A DNA stretch of 64,000 nucleotides from CBDCGS01 sp965216915 (GTDB lineage Bacteria > Pseudomonadota > Alphaproteobacteria > UBA828). Location: positions 496,001-560,000 of the forward strand of contig CBDCGS010000010.1 of assembly GCA_965216915.1 (NCBI GenBank). The letters are read 5' to 3'. The notes beneath the pieces are model-generated. The model did not search any database and had not been told where the DNA came from. It saw only the letters and a list, made by a program, of their open reading frames with translations. A program made the position numbers and the translations under genes. Below, piece after piece: positions 8,538 to 17,333 of the stretch. The first letter of the stretch is position 1. Every line of letters starts with the position of its first letter.

Positions 8538-10180
8538 TGCGCGCTTTCCATCGATCGTGCCTTCGTGTTCCGCTTTTGCGGCAGCGCCAAATACTCGAAG
8601 ATCATCTTGCCCTTGCCGAAGCCGGCGAGCCGGCGGTTCAGATCGAAGCGCGCGCCGACGATGCGCGCCATCGATCCTTCCTCAAGGCCAAGTGTGGCGA
8701 CTTCCGCATCGAAAATTGCAAGCGCCGCCTGGCGCATCGCACCGAGCCAGCGCCGACGGATCGCGAGCATCACCTCGTCATCGACATCTCCGGTGGTTGC
8801 AACGGGCACATCGTGCAAATGACCATGGAACGCGGCTTCAGTGTCGTGCCAGAAGCGCTCGCCGACGAACGAGAAATCGCCCGACGCCTTCTTCGGGTCG
8901 TCAAATAGTGCCTTTTTGACCGTCTCGACGAGTGCTCTCGCGACGGCTTCGGCGCTGCGCACCATGTGCCGCGCCATATCATCCAGATTCTGCCGGTCGG
9001 CGCTCCGTGGTGCCGTTATCAACGGCATCTCGCTTTCGGCCCAGGCGCGCGCCTTCATATTGTCCATGTCGTAGCCGAAGGCGCCCAAACGCGGTGCTTC
9101 GTTCCCTAGGATCGACGCGCGAGCCGTCCTGAAATGGCGAACGCATTGGGCCGGTGGGCGCCCACGGTCCTCGTCCTCGACCACGAGACCAAGCCAGTGA
9201 CGGTAGCTCACGCCGCCGGGCTGCACGTGCCGCGGCAAATAGGCCAAGCTCTTCTTGTCGCGATAATACGGTGACAGAGGGTGGTCGAACCCTACGCTAT
9301 ATTTGGTTCCGTACGGGCGGGTACGATAACTTTGCACGAGGTGGCTCGCCGCCAGGCCAGTGAGATCGCATCGTGCGCCTTGGGCCGGCGAGAAGTCGAG
9401 CCGGACGCGACGGGGCATTCCCCAGTAAACCTGCAGGGGATTCACCTCGCGAGGGGTCGTTTCTCGTCCGTCCTTCCCAGAGGTGCGGGTCTTGCAGAGC
9501 CAGGGAAAAATGCACTCCGGATCATCTGTGCCGCCGGCGTCGAAGAAGGCCGCACCTCGATCTTCGATCTGCCGCTTCGACTCCACATTTGCCCAAACGC
9601 GATGCCACAAGGTGTTACCGGCAGCCACAAGGGTTGTAAGTGGCCCGCCGCCCCGAAGAGAGGTGAGATGCCCCTTGCCGCCCGATGGAGAATAGGTTTG
9701 AAGAGCGGTGAGAGCCATCGCTGCAGCCGCGGGGCACAGCGCATTCACGCGACCGCGCTTATTGAAGAGATCGGCATTGCGCTCGAGAGTTTGTTCGCCT
9801 GGCGCGTCGATCAGGAGGGCAGAAACATTCTTGGGTTCCGCGTCAAGCTCCTCCAGGTCCTGCAGAAAGCGCGGACCGTCGCCATCGAGCAGGAAAGCGT
9901 GAGCGTGGGGAGCGAAGGCATTGCGCAGCGTGTTGGGTCCGGGAGGCGCAAGCCACCAATCTTCCCAAGCGTCCTCGTCTGCCGGCGCAGTGCAGGTGGT
10001 AACGAGACCGATCAGAAACTCGATCAATGCGCCCGTGAAATCCGCGCGCGGCGCCGCGAGCGCCACAATTGGATCGTCGGCCAGGGCTTCGGTGATCTGC
10101 GAAGGTGCGATCCAATCGGCCCGTCCGCTCCGCCTTCGCACCGGTACCCAGCGCTCGTCAACCAGCGAGAATCCAGGCAC
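8534..10180 (-). CDS. cse1: Cse1 (Cas8e/CasA) Cascade large subunit
   Basis: About 548 residues. In type I-E this large subunit recognises the PAM and recruits Cas3. The N-terminus FSLVDERWVPVRR matches the family's FNLLDxxWIPV start; later segments include NALCPAAAAMALTALQTYSPSGGKGHLTSLRGGGP-like sequence (the conserved G-rich loop near residues 165-185) and LQVYWGMPRRVRLDF. The start is uncertain: a GTG at 10180 has a GGGGGA ribosome site close by, while a TTG at 10192 gives four more residues. A 79-base gap separates it from cas3, the only sizeable gap in the operon. Confidence 0.93.
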   Translation of the reverse strand: MPGFSLVDERWVPVRRRSGRADWIAPSQITEALADDPIVALAAPRADFTGALIEFLIGLVTTCTAPADEDAWEDWWLAPPGPNTLRNAFAPHAHAFLLDGDGPRFLQDLEELDAEPKNVSALLIDAPGEQTLERNADLFNKRGRVNALCPAAAAMALTALQTYSPSGGKGHLTSLRGGGPLTTLVAAGNTLWHRVWANVESKRQIEDRGAAFFDAGGTDDPECIFPWLCKTRTSGKDGRETTPREVNPLQVYWGMPRRVRLDFSPAQGARCDLTGLAASHLVQSYRTRPYGTKYSVGFDHPLSPYYRDKKSLAYLPRHVQPGGVSYRHWLGLVVEDEDRGRPPAQCVRHFRTARASILGNEAPRLGAFGYDMDNMKARAWAESEMPLITAPRSADRQNLDDMARHMVRSAEAVARALVETVKKALFDDPKKASGDFSFVGERFWHDTEAAFHGHLHDVPVATTGDVDDEVMLAIRRRWLGAMRQAALAIFDAEVATLGLEEGSMARIVGARFDLNRRLAGFGKGKMIFEYLALPQKRNTKARSMESAQ

Positions 10181-10271
10181 GACATCCCCCAAGAACGTGT
10201 CAAGCGCTCTTTTGCCACCAGGCTGCCTCAGGGAGGGAATAGTTGCAACAACCTACACGATAAGAGCGCTT

Positions 10272-12998
10272 CTATATTCTATACCGTAGGCCCGTTCGGC
10301 CGCTGTATGAGAGCGGGATCTCGCGCGCGGCCCGGCGGTCAGTTCGCAGGCATGCCCGGCCACGCCAGTGGCTGTCCTCTCCAGACGCCAACGGCACCAC
10401 AACGCACTCGGCCTCCCATCGGGACCAATTGCCCTTGAGTTGTGCGATCTGGTTCGCGAGTGTCGGTGCGTACGGCGCTTCATCATTGATGCGCACCGCG
10501 CGCACCGACACCTCGCTTAGCCGCCAAGCCAAACGCCGCGGCGCGTCTACCGCCCAAGGTACGAGTTTGCCCCCCTCCCAACGGGCGAGACGCAGCGTTG
10601 TCTGGGGCTCGCCCAGCCGGGTTGGCGTTCTGATATCGAGGTCCCACAGACCGGCTTCCCGCACGTAACCGGCGGACCGTTTAAGGAGGTTTTGTACCGC
10701 AATCCCACGGTCGGCGCCGGCGCGACCCTCCGACTTATCGACCTCCCGTAGGAGTTGTGGGGGCACACGATCTCTTGCGTCTTCGCCGTAGACAGCTTCG
10801 ATAAGTGCTTTGACGTTGTCCGGCGTCACGATGGCACCCGCCTCTCCTAAAACACGTGCGCTGCGCCAAAGCAGCGATGGGTCTCGATACACCGCGATAG
10901 TCCCGCGCAGCGTGTCCCGTGCCCAACGCGCGCCCGCGTCGTCTGACGGAACGGGGGAGAGGACGAGTAACTGGGGTTCGACGGGTCGCCCCTCTCGCAA
11001 GTGGCGGGCGAGGCGGCCAGCGCGCTGGATCACAAGGTCGATCGGCGCCAGATCTGTCACCATGAAATCGAAGTCGATGTCGAGCGACTGCTCTACCACC
11101 TGAGTTGCCACCAGCACGTGCCCTTGACGCTCAGCCGCGGTCGAACTCTTGCCGAACCGTCGCAAGACCGCATCCTCAATTCGCAGGCGGTCCGAGAGGG
11201 CAAACCGGGCGTGAAACAGCTCCGCGCTCAGTCCCTCGGCGACGAGCGATTCGTAAGACGCCAGAGCTTCGTCCACCGTGTTCCTGATCCAGCACGCTGC
11301 TGCGCCGGCGCCGACGGCCGCCTTGATCCGCTCGCGCACTTCATCTTCGCTGTCGGTCAGCTTGACCGGTACCGAGCGCTCCAGCTCCGGCCGCACGGTC
11401 TGTGGGCTTTCCTCCGCCCTTGCACTAGACGCCAGAGTAACAAGCGGGTAGGCCGTGCCGAGGTTTTGGACATCACCGTTTGCACAGGCGACAGTCCGCG
11501 CGAACCGCTTAAGCAGACCTCTGCGCTCGGTTTGAGACAAGGTAGCCGAGAGGAGGATCGTCGATCCGCCGAGTGCGGCCTGAAACTCGATCAGGGTGGC
11601 CAGCTCCTGGCTCATGTAGGCGTCGTAGGCATGAACCTCGTCCACGATGAGAACCTTCGACGAGAGCCCCAAGAGCCGCAGTGATTGGTGCCGGCTGGGC
11701 AGCACCGCAAGAAGGGCTTGGTCGATCGTGCCGACACCCACATCGGCGAGGAAGGCGCGCCGCCGGTCGTCGGCTATCCAGGCAGCGCAAGCGCGTGAGG
11801 CGGGTTCTTCGGCGGGCATAGTATGGCCGGGCGCGTAGAGCGCCTCATGCCGCCCCGCGTCGAGCACGCTGGCACGAAAGCCAGCGTGAAGGCTGCGTGC
11901 GGAATGCGACAAGACGAGCGACGGTGTGCTGCTATCCGAGAAGAGTCGGCGATAGGTCTCACCGAGGCGCGCATACATCGCGTTCGCCGTTGCCATCGTT
12001 GGCAGGCCGATATAGAGCCCGCTGGCGCGCCCGACCGCTATGAGGCGATGCGCCAACATGAGTGCGGCCTCCGTCTTCCCACTTCCCGTAACATCTTCGA
12101 TCACGATCAACAGTGGACCATCGGGCAAGCGGACCGTGCTGGCCCATGTTTGTACCGAACCCGACTCAAAATCGAATAGGTCGCGAAAGCTAGCGGCGGG
12201 CAGCGCCGGAGCCGTCGGTAGGACGCCGGCCTCGTCCAAAGCTCTCTCAGCGCCCGGGATCGCAACCTCATCCCAATAGGTGCCGAGCGCCATGTCGGGC
12301 GCCCGATAAGGGAACCAGTTCTGATTGGAGCCGATCCAATCTGCGAGGACCGCGACACCAGCAACCAGCCATGACGCCTCATGGCGCTGAGCCTCCTTCG
12401 CTTGGATGATTCGAAGTGGCTCGTGCGGGAACAACAATGCCGCGGCGGCTCGCGCGAAATCGGCCGCTGCGGCCAATCCGCCTTCGCCGAACACCTCCTT
12501 GCCACTACTCAGGGTCTCAGAGGAAACCGGTGCTCCATGGTGGCCAATGCTGGCCCCCACCCATCGGCCGAGTTGTCGAACAACGCGATCGTTGGCAGCG
12601 ATTACAGCTCTTGCTGTGGCGAACGCCGGGTTGCGCCACAGGATGAGTCCAGCAGCGTCGTGATGAGGAGTGGACGGTGTCTCGGGCGTGCCAAGCACGG
12701 CAGGATAGAGAGCCGGCATTTTGGCTTGAAACGGGCGCGAGAATTTGCCGAGATCGTGGAACGCCAGCAACAAGCTCAACAGATCCGTAGCGCTCTGCTC
12801 CTCAAGCCCCATCTTCTCCACAAGCTGCGTCGTCAACTGCGGATTGCGCGTGAGATGGACTCGGCCCACCGCTGCAACGTCAAGGCAGTGATAGACGAGG
12901 GGGTGCCAATCAGCGCCGTTGCCCACCGGTTGAGCTTTACCCCAAAAACGAAACGCAGGCGCCTCGGTCGACAGCATCATGAAACGCTCCAACCCCAC
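10272..12998 (-). CDS. cas3: Cas3 HD nuclease-helicase
   Basis: A 908-residue Cas3, the effector that nicks and degrades DNA bound by Cascade. The HD nuclease part has H37 in VYHCLD, H81-D82 in AFHDLGKFSRPFQ and a later GHHGAP. The SF2 helicase part has a Walker A DVTGSGKTEAA, a DEVH box (IVDEVHAYD), motif III LLSATLSQ and motif VI VIQRAGRLARH. All key residues are present, so interference is predicted to work. The start could be the ATG at 12998 or at 12980. It is the first gene of the cas operon; the promoter should lie in 12999-13288. Confidence 0.96.
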   Translation of the reverse strand: MGLERFMMLSTEAPAFRFWGKAQPVGNGADWHPLVYHCLDVAAVGRVHLTRNPQLTTQLVEKMGLEEQSATDLLSLLLAFHDLGKFSRPFQAKMPALYPAVLGTPETPSTPHHDAAGLILWRNPAFATARAVIAANDRVVRQLGRWVGASIGHHGAPVSSETLSSGKEVFGEGGLAAAADFARAAAALLFPHEPLRIIQAKEAQRHEASWLVAGVAVLADWIGSNQNWFPYRAPDMALGTYWDEVAIPGAERALDEAGVLPTAPALPAASFRDLFDFESGSVQTWASTVRLPDGPLLIVIEDVTGSGKTEAALMLAHRLIAVGRASGLYIGLPTMATANAMYARLGETYRRLFSDSSTPSLVLSHSARSLHAGFRASVLDAGRHEALYAPGHTMPAEEPASRACAAWIADDRRRAFLADVGVGTIDQALLAVLPSRHQSLRLLGLSSKVLIVDEVHAYDAYMSQELATLIEFQAALGGSTILLSATLSQTERRGLLKRFARTVACANGDVQNLGTAYPLVTLASSARAEESPQTVRPELERSVPVKLTDSEDEVRERIKAAVGAGAAACWIRNTVDEALASYESLVAEGLSAELFHARFALSDRLRIEDAVLRRFGKSSTAAERQGHVLVATQVVEQSLDIDFDFMVTDLAPIDLVIQRAGRLARHLREGRPVEPQLLVLSPVPSDDAGARWARDTLRGTIAVYRDPSLLWRSARVLGEAGAIVTPDNVKALIEAVYGEDARDRVPPQLLREVDKSEGRAGADRGIAVQNLLKRSAGYVREAGLWDLDIRTPTRLGEPQTTLRLARWEGGKLVPWAVDAPRRLAWRLSEVSVRAVRINDEAPYAPTLANQIAQLKGNWSRWEAECVVVPLASGEDSHWRGRACLRTDRRAAREIPLSYSGRTGLRYRI

Positions 12999-13288
12999 CT
13001 AGTCTCCATAGCGGCAAGTTCGATTCCCCGACTTTGGGCGCGGTCGGCTTTCATGATCGTGATACTAGCTGGCTAAGTGAATATCTCCTCTCTCGATTAT
13101 CGGCCGTCCCCCCCTGGCGGCTTCTTCCATAACCCCACGCAGCGCAAACTCCCCACGGATATGCCGAGAGCATTGCCGCGACTTCCCTTCCCGGTGTCAA
13201 GTTCGGGATATTCGCGGGTGCACACTATGGACACGCCATCGCGAGGATTCAAAGATAGCCTCACCGTCTCTACGTGTATATGCAATGC
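12999..13288. other. Upstream region of the cas operon, no gene seen
   Basis: About 290 bases between cas3 and the insertion sequence. It should contain the promoter of the leftward cas operon. Small open frames on both strands here lack start sites and recognisable protein features; one of them runs into the insertion sequence terminus. Confidence 0.5.
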
Positions 13289-13326
13289 TGTGCGCCCCTT
13301 GGGTCCCTCACTCATAGGGTGAGTCC
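13289..13326. repeat. Left terminal inverted repeat of the insertion sequence
   Basis: Starts TGTGCGCCCC and ends GTGAGTCC. It pairs imperfectly with the right end with one single-base gap; the first ten bases differ at one position. Confidence 0.7.
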
Positions 13327-14214
13327 TGGTTTTGCATAGCTGGTTGTTGATGAGTTTGCACGCGCGCCGTATGCGGAGCCCTCAGACCGCTCAAGCGTTC
13401 GGCGCGCTTGTTGGGGCGTGTCTCCTCGTAGGGCCGAGTGCGGCCTGATGGTGTTGTAGTCGTGTCGCCAGATGGCGAGCTTCCTCCGAGCGTCAGCGAG
13501 GCTCTGGAAGACCTCCTCGTTCAAGAGCTCGTCACGCAAGCGGCCATTGAAGGCCTCGATGAACGCGTTCTGGGTGGGCTTGCCCGGCGCGATGTAGTGC
13601 CAGGCGACGCCGGTCGAGTTTTGCCACTCGAGGATGGCGCGGCTGGTGAGCTCCGAGCCATTGTCGGTGACGATCGTCTTGGGCTTGCCGTAGAGCCTGA
13701 TTAAGCGATCGAGCTCGCGGGCAACGCGCCGGCCGGAGAGCGAGGTGTCGGCGATGAGGCCGAGGCTCTCGCGGGTGCAGTCGTCGATCACGGCGAGAAT
13801 ACGAAAGCGCCGGCCGGGCTCGAAGACATCGGAGAGGAAGTCCAACGACCAGCGCTCGTTCGGGCACAACGGCACCTCGAGCGGTGCTCTGGTTCCCGTT
13901 GCTCGCTTGCGCCCGCGTCGGCGTTTCACAGCGAGACCTTCGTCGGCGTACAGCCGGCGCAGCTTCTTGTGGTTCATCCTGATCCCCTCGCGTTCGAGCA
14001 GAAGCCCGATGCGGCGATAGCCGAAGCGTCGCCGTTCGCCCGCGATTTCGCGCATGCGCCGACGGATCTCCGGGCAGTCGGGTGGGCGCTCACGGCGCAC
14101 GGTCTTCGGATCGACGCTGACCAGCCGGCACGCGCGGCGCTGCGAGATGTCGTGCTTGGACATCGCCACAAGCGCCGCCGCGCGCCTAAGCCGGGGCGTC
14201 GTCAGCTCTTTCCC
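13312..14214 (-). CDS. IS3-family transposase OrfB (DDE catalytic part)
   Basis: The catalytic half of the transposase, about 300 residues from the frameshift site. An HTH_21-like region (RRFGYRRIGLLLEREG, then NHKKLRRLY) precedes an rve integrase-core fold with the DDE residues in WSLDFLSD, VTDNGSELTS and FIEAFNGRLRDE. It ends at a stop inside the left terminal repeat. It is expected to be made mainly as an OrfAB fusion through a -1 frameshift. The frame is open upstream to 14346, but that part overlaps orfA out of frame. Confidence 0.9.
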   Translation of the reverse strand, partial: GKELTTPRLRRAAALVAMSKHDISQRRACRLVSVDPKTVRRERPPDCPEIRRRMREIAGERRRFGYRRIGLLLEREGIRMNHKKLRRLYADEGLAVKRRRGRKRATGTRAPLEVPLCPNERWSLDFLSDVFEPGRRFRILAVIDDCTRESLGLIADTSLSGRRVARELDRLIRLYGKPKTIVTDNGSELTSRAILEWQNSTGVAWHYIAPGKPTQNAFIEAFNGRLRDELLNEEVFQSLADARRKLAIWRHDYNTIRPHSALRGDTPQQARRTLERSEGSAYGARANSSTTSYAKPGLTL

Positions 14215-14465
14215 AAGAGGTCCTTCAGAACCACGTTGTCCAGCATCGCATCGGCCAGCAGACGCTTCAGACGCGCGTTCTCCGTCTCCAAGCTCTTCAG
14301 CTTGCGCGCGTCCGACACATCCAGCCCGCCGTACTTCGCCTTCCACTTGTAGAACGTGTTCGGGCTGATCCCGTGCTTGCGGCAGACCTCCGCCGTCTTC
14401 AGGCCGCGCTCTTGCTCGGCCAAGATCCCGATGATCTGTTCCTCAGAAAATCGTGACTGCCTCAT
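14202..14465 (-). CDS. IS3-family OrfA (DNA-binding part)
   Basis: An 87-residue protein with an N-terminal helix-turn-helix (RFSEEQIIGIL to CRKHGISPNTFYKWKAKYGG) that binds the terminal repeats, and a C-terminal leucine-zipper-like coiled coil (LKSLETENARLKRLLADAML). It is the typical OrfA of the IS407 group in sequence and length. A GGAG motif lies about ten bases before its ATG. The end overlaps orfB in the -1 frame. Confidence 0.92.
   Translation of the reverse strand: MRQSRFSEEQIIGILAEQERGLKTAEVCRKHGISPNTFYKWKAKYGGLDVSDARKLKSLETENARLKRLLADAMLDNVVLKDLLGKS
14208..14214 (-). other. Programmed -1 frameshift heptamer of the insertion sequence
   Basis: On the minus strand the end of orfA reads G GGA AAG, a canonical X-XXY-YYZ slippery heptamer in the zero frame, three bases before the orfA TGA. 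A -1 slip gives GGG AAA and enters orfB. This fits the OrfAB fusion known for the IS3 family. Confidence 0.75.
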
Positions 14466-14485
14466 CGCTCCGTCTCCTCTGTGAC

Positions 14486-14524
14486 GGACTCTCCTAACAG
14501 ATGAGGGAACTTTCGGGGCTCACA
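14486..14524. repeat. Right terminal inverted repeat of the insertion sequence
   Basis: Read inward on the minus strand it starts TGTGAGCCCC and ends GGAGAGTCC. Matches the left end at both extremities and in the CCCTCA block. Confidence 0.7.
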
Positions 14525-14568
14525 GCAGCAATAATATCCACAGATCAACATCATCAGGACTCACAGCA

Positions 14569-14999
14569 ATGACATTCGAGAAGGGGCAATCCGGCAATCC
14601 CGGCGGGCGGCGGAAGCGCGATCCGAGCGAGTGGTTCAGGCGCTGATTCTCGAAGCCAATCGACCGACCGCCGATCCCGACGACGAGAAGAAGCAGATCC
14701 GGCGGATGGATCGGCTGGCGCGGACGATCTTCGATAAGGCCGTCGCGGGCGACATGGGGGCGATCCAGTTCATCACCGATCGCATCGACGGCAAGGTGCC
14801 CGAGGCGCTGAAGGTCGAGGAGAAGCGCCATCTCACGCGGATCGATATCGAGGAGATCAAGGCCACTGTGAAGGAGCACCACCTGACGATCGAAGCAACG
14901 CCCGAACCCGACGATGAAACAGAGCTGCGGACGACGGGGGCATCGGCGCGGCCGCAGAGCCCTACGCGCGACAGGCTCGGGGACGAAACGCCGTAGTAA
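14569..14999 (+). pseudogene. Phage/element gene of the KGQSGNPGG type, frameshifted
   Basis: The frame from ATG 14569 gives MTFEKGQSGNPGGRRKRD, the typical start of DUF5681-like proteins found near terminase genes and integrases, but runs into TGA at 14644-14646. The frame one step away continues from about 14622 with VVQALILEANRP, KKQIRRMDRLA and KAVAGDMGAIQFITDRIDGKVPEAL, the normal rest of this protein, to the stop at 14997-14999. A single-base change between 14600 and 14631 explains the break. Function is unknown; it may bind DNA in packaging or element maintenance. The insertion sequence ends 45 bases upstream. Confidence 0.65.
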
Positions 15000-15070
15000 G
15001 GCGCGCCCCATCCAAGCTGCTCCAATAGCCTCATCTCCTCGATTTGTGAGTGGTTCGGTGTGGTTCCATT

Positions 15071-15619
15071 TCAGTCGTGGTGATGGTCGCCGCCGTGACC
15101 ATCGTCGTGGTGATCTCCGCCGTGGGAGTCGTCGCCGCCCATGTCCTTCTTCATGTCGTCACCGCCTCCGTGGTGTCCGCCATCGCCGTGGTCGTGCGAC
15201 ATCTCGCCGGGCTTCGCGCGGCGGAACTCCTCGGGCAACGAGGGACGGCCGACGATAACCAGCCCGCGCATACCGGCGGCTTCGTGGGGATGGCAGTGGT
15301 AGAAGTAGCTGCCGGGCTTTTCGAAGGTTTGTGACCAGGTCGCCCCCAGCTCGATCATCATCGGGCTTTCGAAGGGCTCGGTGTTCGCCGGGATGCGACT
15401 GGGATAGGCGGCGACGTTGTGCTCGTTGTCCGCGTCGTCCTGCACCCAAACGACGGTATCGCCCGGCTGAATCTTGAGGTTTGCCGGCTCAAAGACGACA
15501 TCACCGGTCGCCTCATCGGTCTTCATCTTGACGGTGTAGGTCTCGGCTTGCGCCGCGTGCGCGCCGAGCGCCGCGGCCAAAAACACGCCTGCCGAGAGAA
15601 AAATCCCAAAACGTCTCAT
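15071..15619 (-). CDS. Periplasmic cupredoxin with a long His-rich tail
   Basis: A 182-residue secreted blue-copper protein. A signal peptide ends near AQAE (24-26). The plastocyanin-like fold keeps type 1 copper ligands: H67 in DNEHNVAAY, and C109, H112 and M117 in YHCHPHEAAGM, which is the exact C-x-x-H-x4-M spacing. After residue 138 a tail of about 45 residues is almost only His, Asp and Gly, suggesting extra copper loading. It is the last gene of the copper operon, six bases after the preceding gene. Electron transfer or copper storage are both possible. Confidence 0.88.
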   Translation of the reverse strand: MRRFGIFLSAGVFLAAALGAHAAQAETYTVKMKTDEATGDVVFEPANLKIQPGDTVVWVQDDADNEHNVAAYPSRIPANTEPFESPMMIELGATWSQTFEKPGSYFYHCHPHEAAGMRGLVIVGRPSLPEEFRRAKPGEMSHDHGDGGHHGGGDDMKKDMGGDDSHGGDHHDDGHGGDHHHD

Positions 15620-15625
15620 CTCGTC

Positions 15626-16060
15626 TCACTCCATGTCGTGGTGGTGTGCGTCGGGTTGTTGATGGTGATCGGTGTCGCTGGTCTCCGGCCCCGAATCTTG
15701 CGGCACCATCGCACCGCATGCAGACAGCAACGTGCGGTCGAGGATGGTGCTGACGTTGTCTCGATAGCGGGCGCAACGCTCCTCGAGCGACGCGCCAGCC
15801 ACGGCGACGAACGCATTGTGCGAGCCCGCGACGGGGATCATGTCCCAGCGCTCCCACAGGATCGTCTCGGGGGTTGCGCGGTCGTGGTATGACCATGAGC
15901 CGGTTTGAGGCGTGTCGGCCATCCCGTGTCCCTGATGTCCACCGGCCTCGTGCTGCGCGCCGTGGCCATCGTGCGCACCGTGGTCTTGCGCGGCGGCGCT
16001 GCCCGCGAGCCACGCCCAGACGAGGACCGTCATGCCGAGGGTGTGCGGAATCGTTCTCAT
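15626..16060 (-). CDS. Small His-rich periplasmic protein of the copper operon
   Basis: A 144-residue protein with a signal peptide (cleavage near AAAQ), a His/Gly-rich segment (HGAHDGHGAQH and on), a central part without recognised family and a second His cluster at the C-terminus (DHHQQPDAHHHD). Two Cys residues in ERCARY and LSACGAM could form a disulfide. The ATG at 16060 was chosen because GGGAGG precedes it; a longer frame to 16078 exists. It lies 14 bases after the outer-membrane gene and six before the cupredoxin. Metal buffering is inferred from composition and context only. Confidence 0.75.
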   Translation of the reverse strand: MRTIPHTLGMTVLVWAWLAGSAAAQDHGAHDGHGAQHEAGGHQGHGMADTPQTGSWSYHDRATPETILWERWDMIPVAGSHNAFVAVAGASLEERCARYRDNVSTILDRTLLSACGAMVPQDSGPETSDTDHHQQPDAHHHDME

Positions 16061-16074
16061 TGCCGTGACCTCCC

Positions 16075-17322
16075 TCAATGTCCGATGCCGGTGGGACCGG
16101 CATCGAGCATGTCGTGCTCGAGATTGAGGATCGAGCCGCGCGCGCCGACCGACTCATTGAATGTCGTGTCCAGGGCGAACCTGATACCGATCAAACCGGT
16201 GTGCTTGGTATCGACGTTCTCCGCTGACGCAAGGGCGTCACCGTTGGCCTCGAAGATGTACTCCGCGACCACATCGATACCGCTGCCGATCCGCCACGCG
16301 AAGCTCGGCACCAACGCGATCGATGCCGCGTCGTCAATGCCCGGATAGTCTCGCCACGCCGCCGTGATTGCGGCCTGCCAATCGGTCTGGAGGAAAGGAC
16401 GGCTCGTGTAACGCAGCCCGCCGACGACGGAATAGTGCTCCGCGCGTGCACGCTGGACGGCTTCGGCGAGGCTCGTCGTGCCATCTCCGAAATTGTATAT
16501 GCCCTGGAGGTCGATCGCCCAGGAGGCCTCGGGGTTGTCACTGAGGTTGATGGTCGTGCCGCCGACCACGGCGACGATATCCTCATCGTCGCCTGAGCCA
16601 AGCGCTCCCGCGCGCTGCCAGTCGATCGTAACCCCTAGGAATCGAAGACCGGCGTCGAACTTGATCTCTTCGGGCACGTCGTAGGCGAAGGTCAGCGCAC
16701 CGCCGTTCAGACTGAACCGGGATTCACGCTCGGTGCTGGCGAGGTTGGAGAGATCGGTCTCGGCCCGCGCTGTACCGGTTGCGGTGAGACGGTAGCGACC
16801 ATTGCCGAGAAAAAGCGTGCCGCTAGCGATCCCGCCGTAGATCTGATCCTCCTCCGCCTCGACATTGGCGTGCGCATTGCCGACATGGGTGAAGCCGAGC
16901 AGGTCGTCGTCGCGAATCGTCGGGAAGGCGATCAGCGTGTTCGGCAGCTGGCTGCGGCCGATTTGCAGATCGTAGTTGGGACCGCCAACGCCAACAAAGG
17001 CCTGGTGGATGAAGATCGCGTCGTCGAGATCGCTATCATCCTCCGGCACGACAAGACCGAACGCGCCGTAGGCATAGTCCCCCTCAGTGAAAATGTACTT
17101 TGCGAGGCCCACGAGCACGCTCGTGTCGGCGATGTCCAACTCAGCATCGAGATCGTCGCCGCCGGTCGGCTGGTCGGTCTGCTTTACGTTCACGGTTCCG
17201 ATGAACTGACCGCCGAGCGAGATCTCCGGTGGCACGTTCGGATCGACTTCGAGGGCGGATGCAGCGGCCATGGGCACGAGGACGGCCATAGCGGCAAGTG
17301 TGGAGAAGGTTGAGGTCTTCAT
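16075..17322 (-). CDS. Outer-membrane beta-barrel protein of the copper operon
   Basis: A 415-residue protein with a signal peptide (cleaved near ASALE). The rest alternates short amphipathic strands with acidic loops (for example YAYGAFGLVVPEDDSD, NYDLQIGRSQLPNT) as in porin-like barrels, and ends on a hydrophobic-aromatic-poor tail. It takes the place that CopB has in classic copper operons, but I see no Met/His-rich CopB N-terminus, so homology to CopB is not claimed. It starts 11 bases after the multicopper oxidase. Likely role: outer-membrane passage or efflux linked to copper handling. Confidence 0.7.
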   Translation of the reverse strand: MKTSTFSTLAAMAVLVPMAAASALEVDPNVPPEISLGGQFIGTVNVKQTDQPTGGDDLDAELDIADTSVLVGLAKYIFTEGDYAYGAFGLVVPEDDSDLDDAIFIHQAFVGVGGPNYDLQIGRSQLPNTLIAFPTIRDDDLLGFTHVGNAHANVEAEEDQIYGGIASGTLFLGNGRYRLTATGTARAETDLSNLASTERESRFSLNGGALTFAYDVPEEIKFDAGLRFLGVTIDWQRAGALGSGDDEDIVAVVGGTTINLSDNPEASWAIDLQGIYNFGDGTTSLAEAVQRARAEHYSVVGGLRYTSRPFLQTDWQAAITAAWRDYPGIDDAASIALVPSFAWRIGSGIDVVAEYIFEANGDALASAENVDTKHTGLIGIRFALDTTFNESVGARGSILNLEHDMLDAGPTGIGH

Positions 17323-17333
17323 GATCTGCCCTC

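Larger units (their letters stand above)
13289..14524 (-). mobile_element. IS3-family insertion sequence, IS407-like
   Basis: A complete 1.24 kb element with overlapping orfA and orfB, imperfect terminal inverted repeats and TG...CA ends. The ends on the inward strands read TGTGAGCCCC and TGTGCGCCCC, with later shared CCCTCA and AGTCC blocks. orfB stops inside the left repeat, usual for the family. The exact ends may be two bases further in (13291 and 14522). I could not find a matching 3-4 base target duplication, so the flanks may have been rearranged after insertion. Confidence 0.88.

Noticed and set aside
10241..10250. AGTTGCAACA in the gap between cas3 and cse1, resembling the zinc operator
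   Set aside because: It differs at the first base, stands alone, and nothing links the cas genes with zinc.
13097..13315. Small open frame between cas3 and the insertion sequence on the minus strand
   Set aside because: It starts inside the insertion sequence end and has no ribosome site or recognisable feature.
13285..14528. Target site duplication of the insertion sequence
   Set aside because: Bases next to both possible end pairs were compared and do not match.
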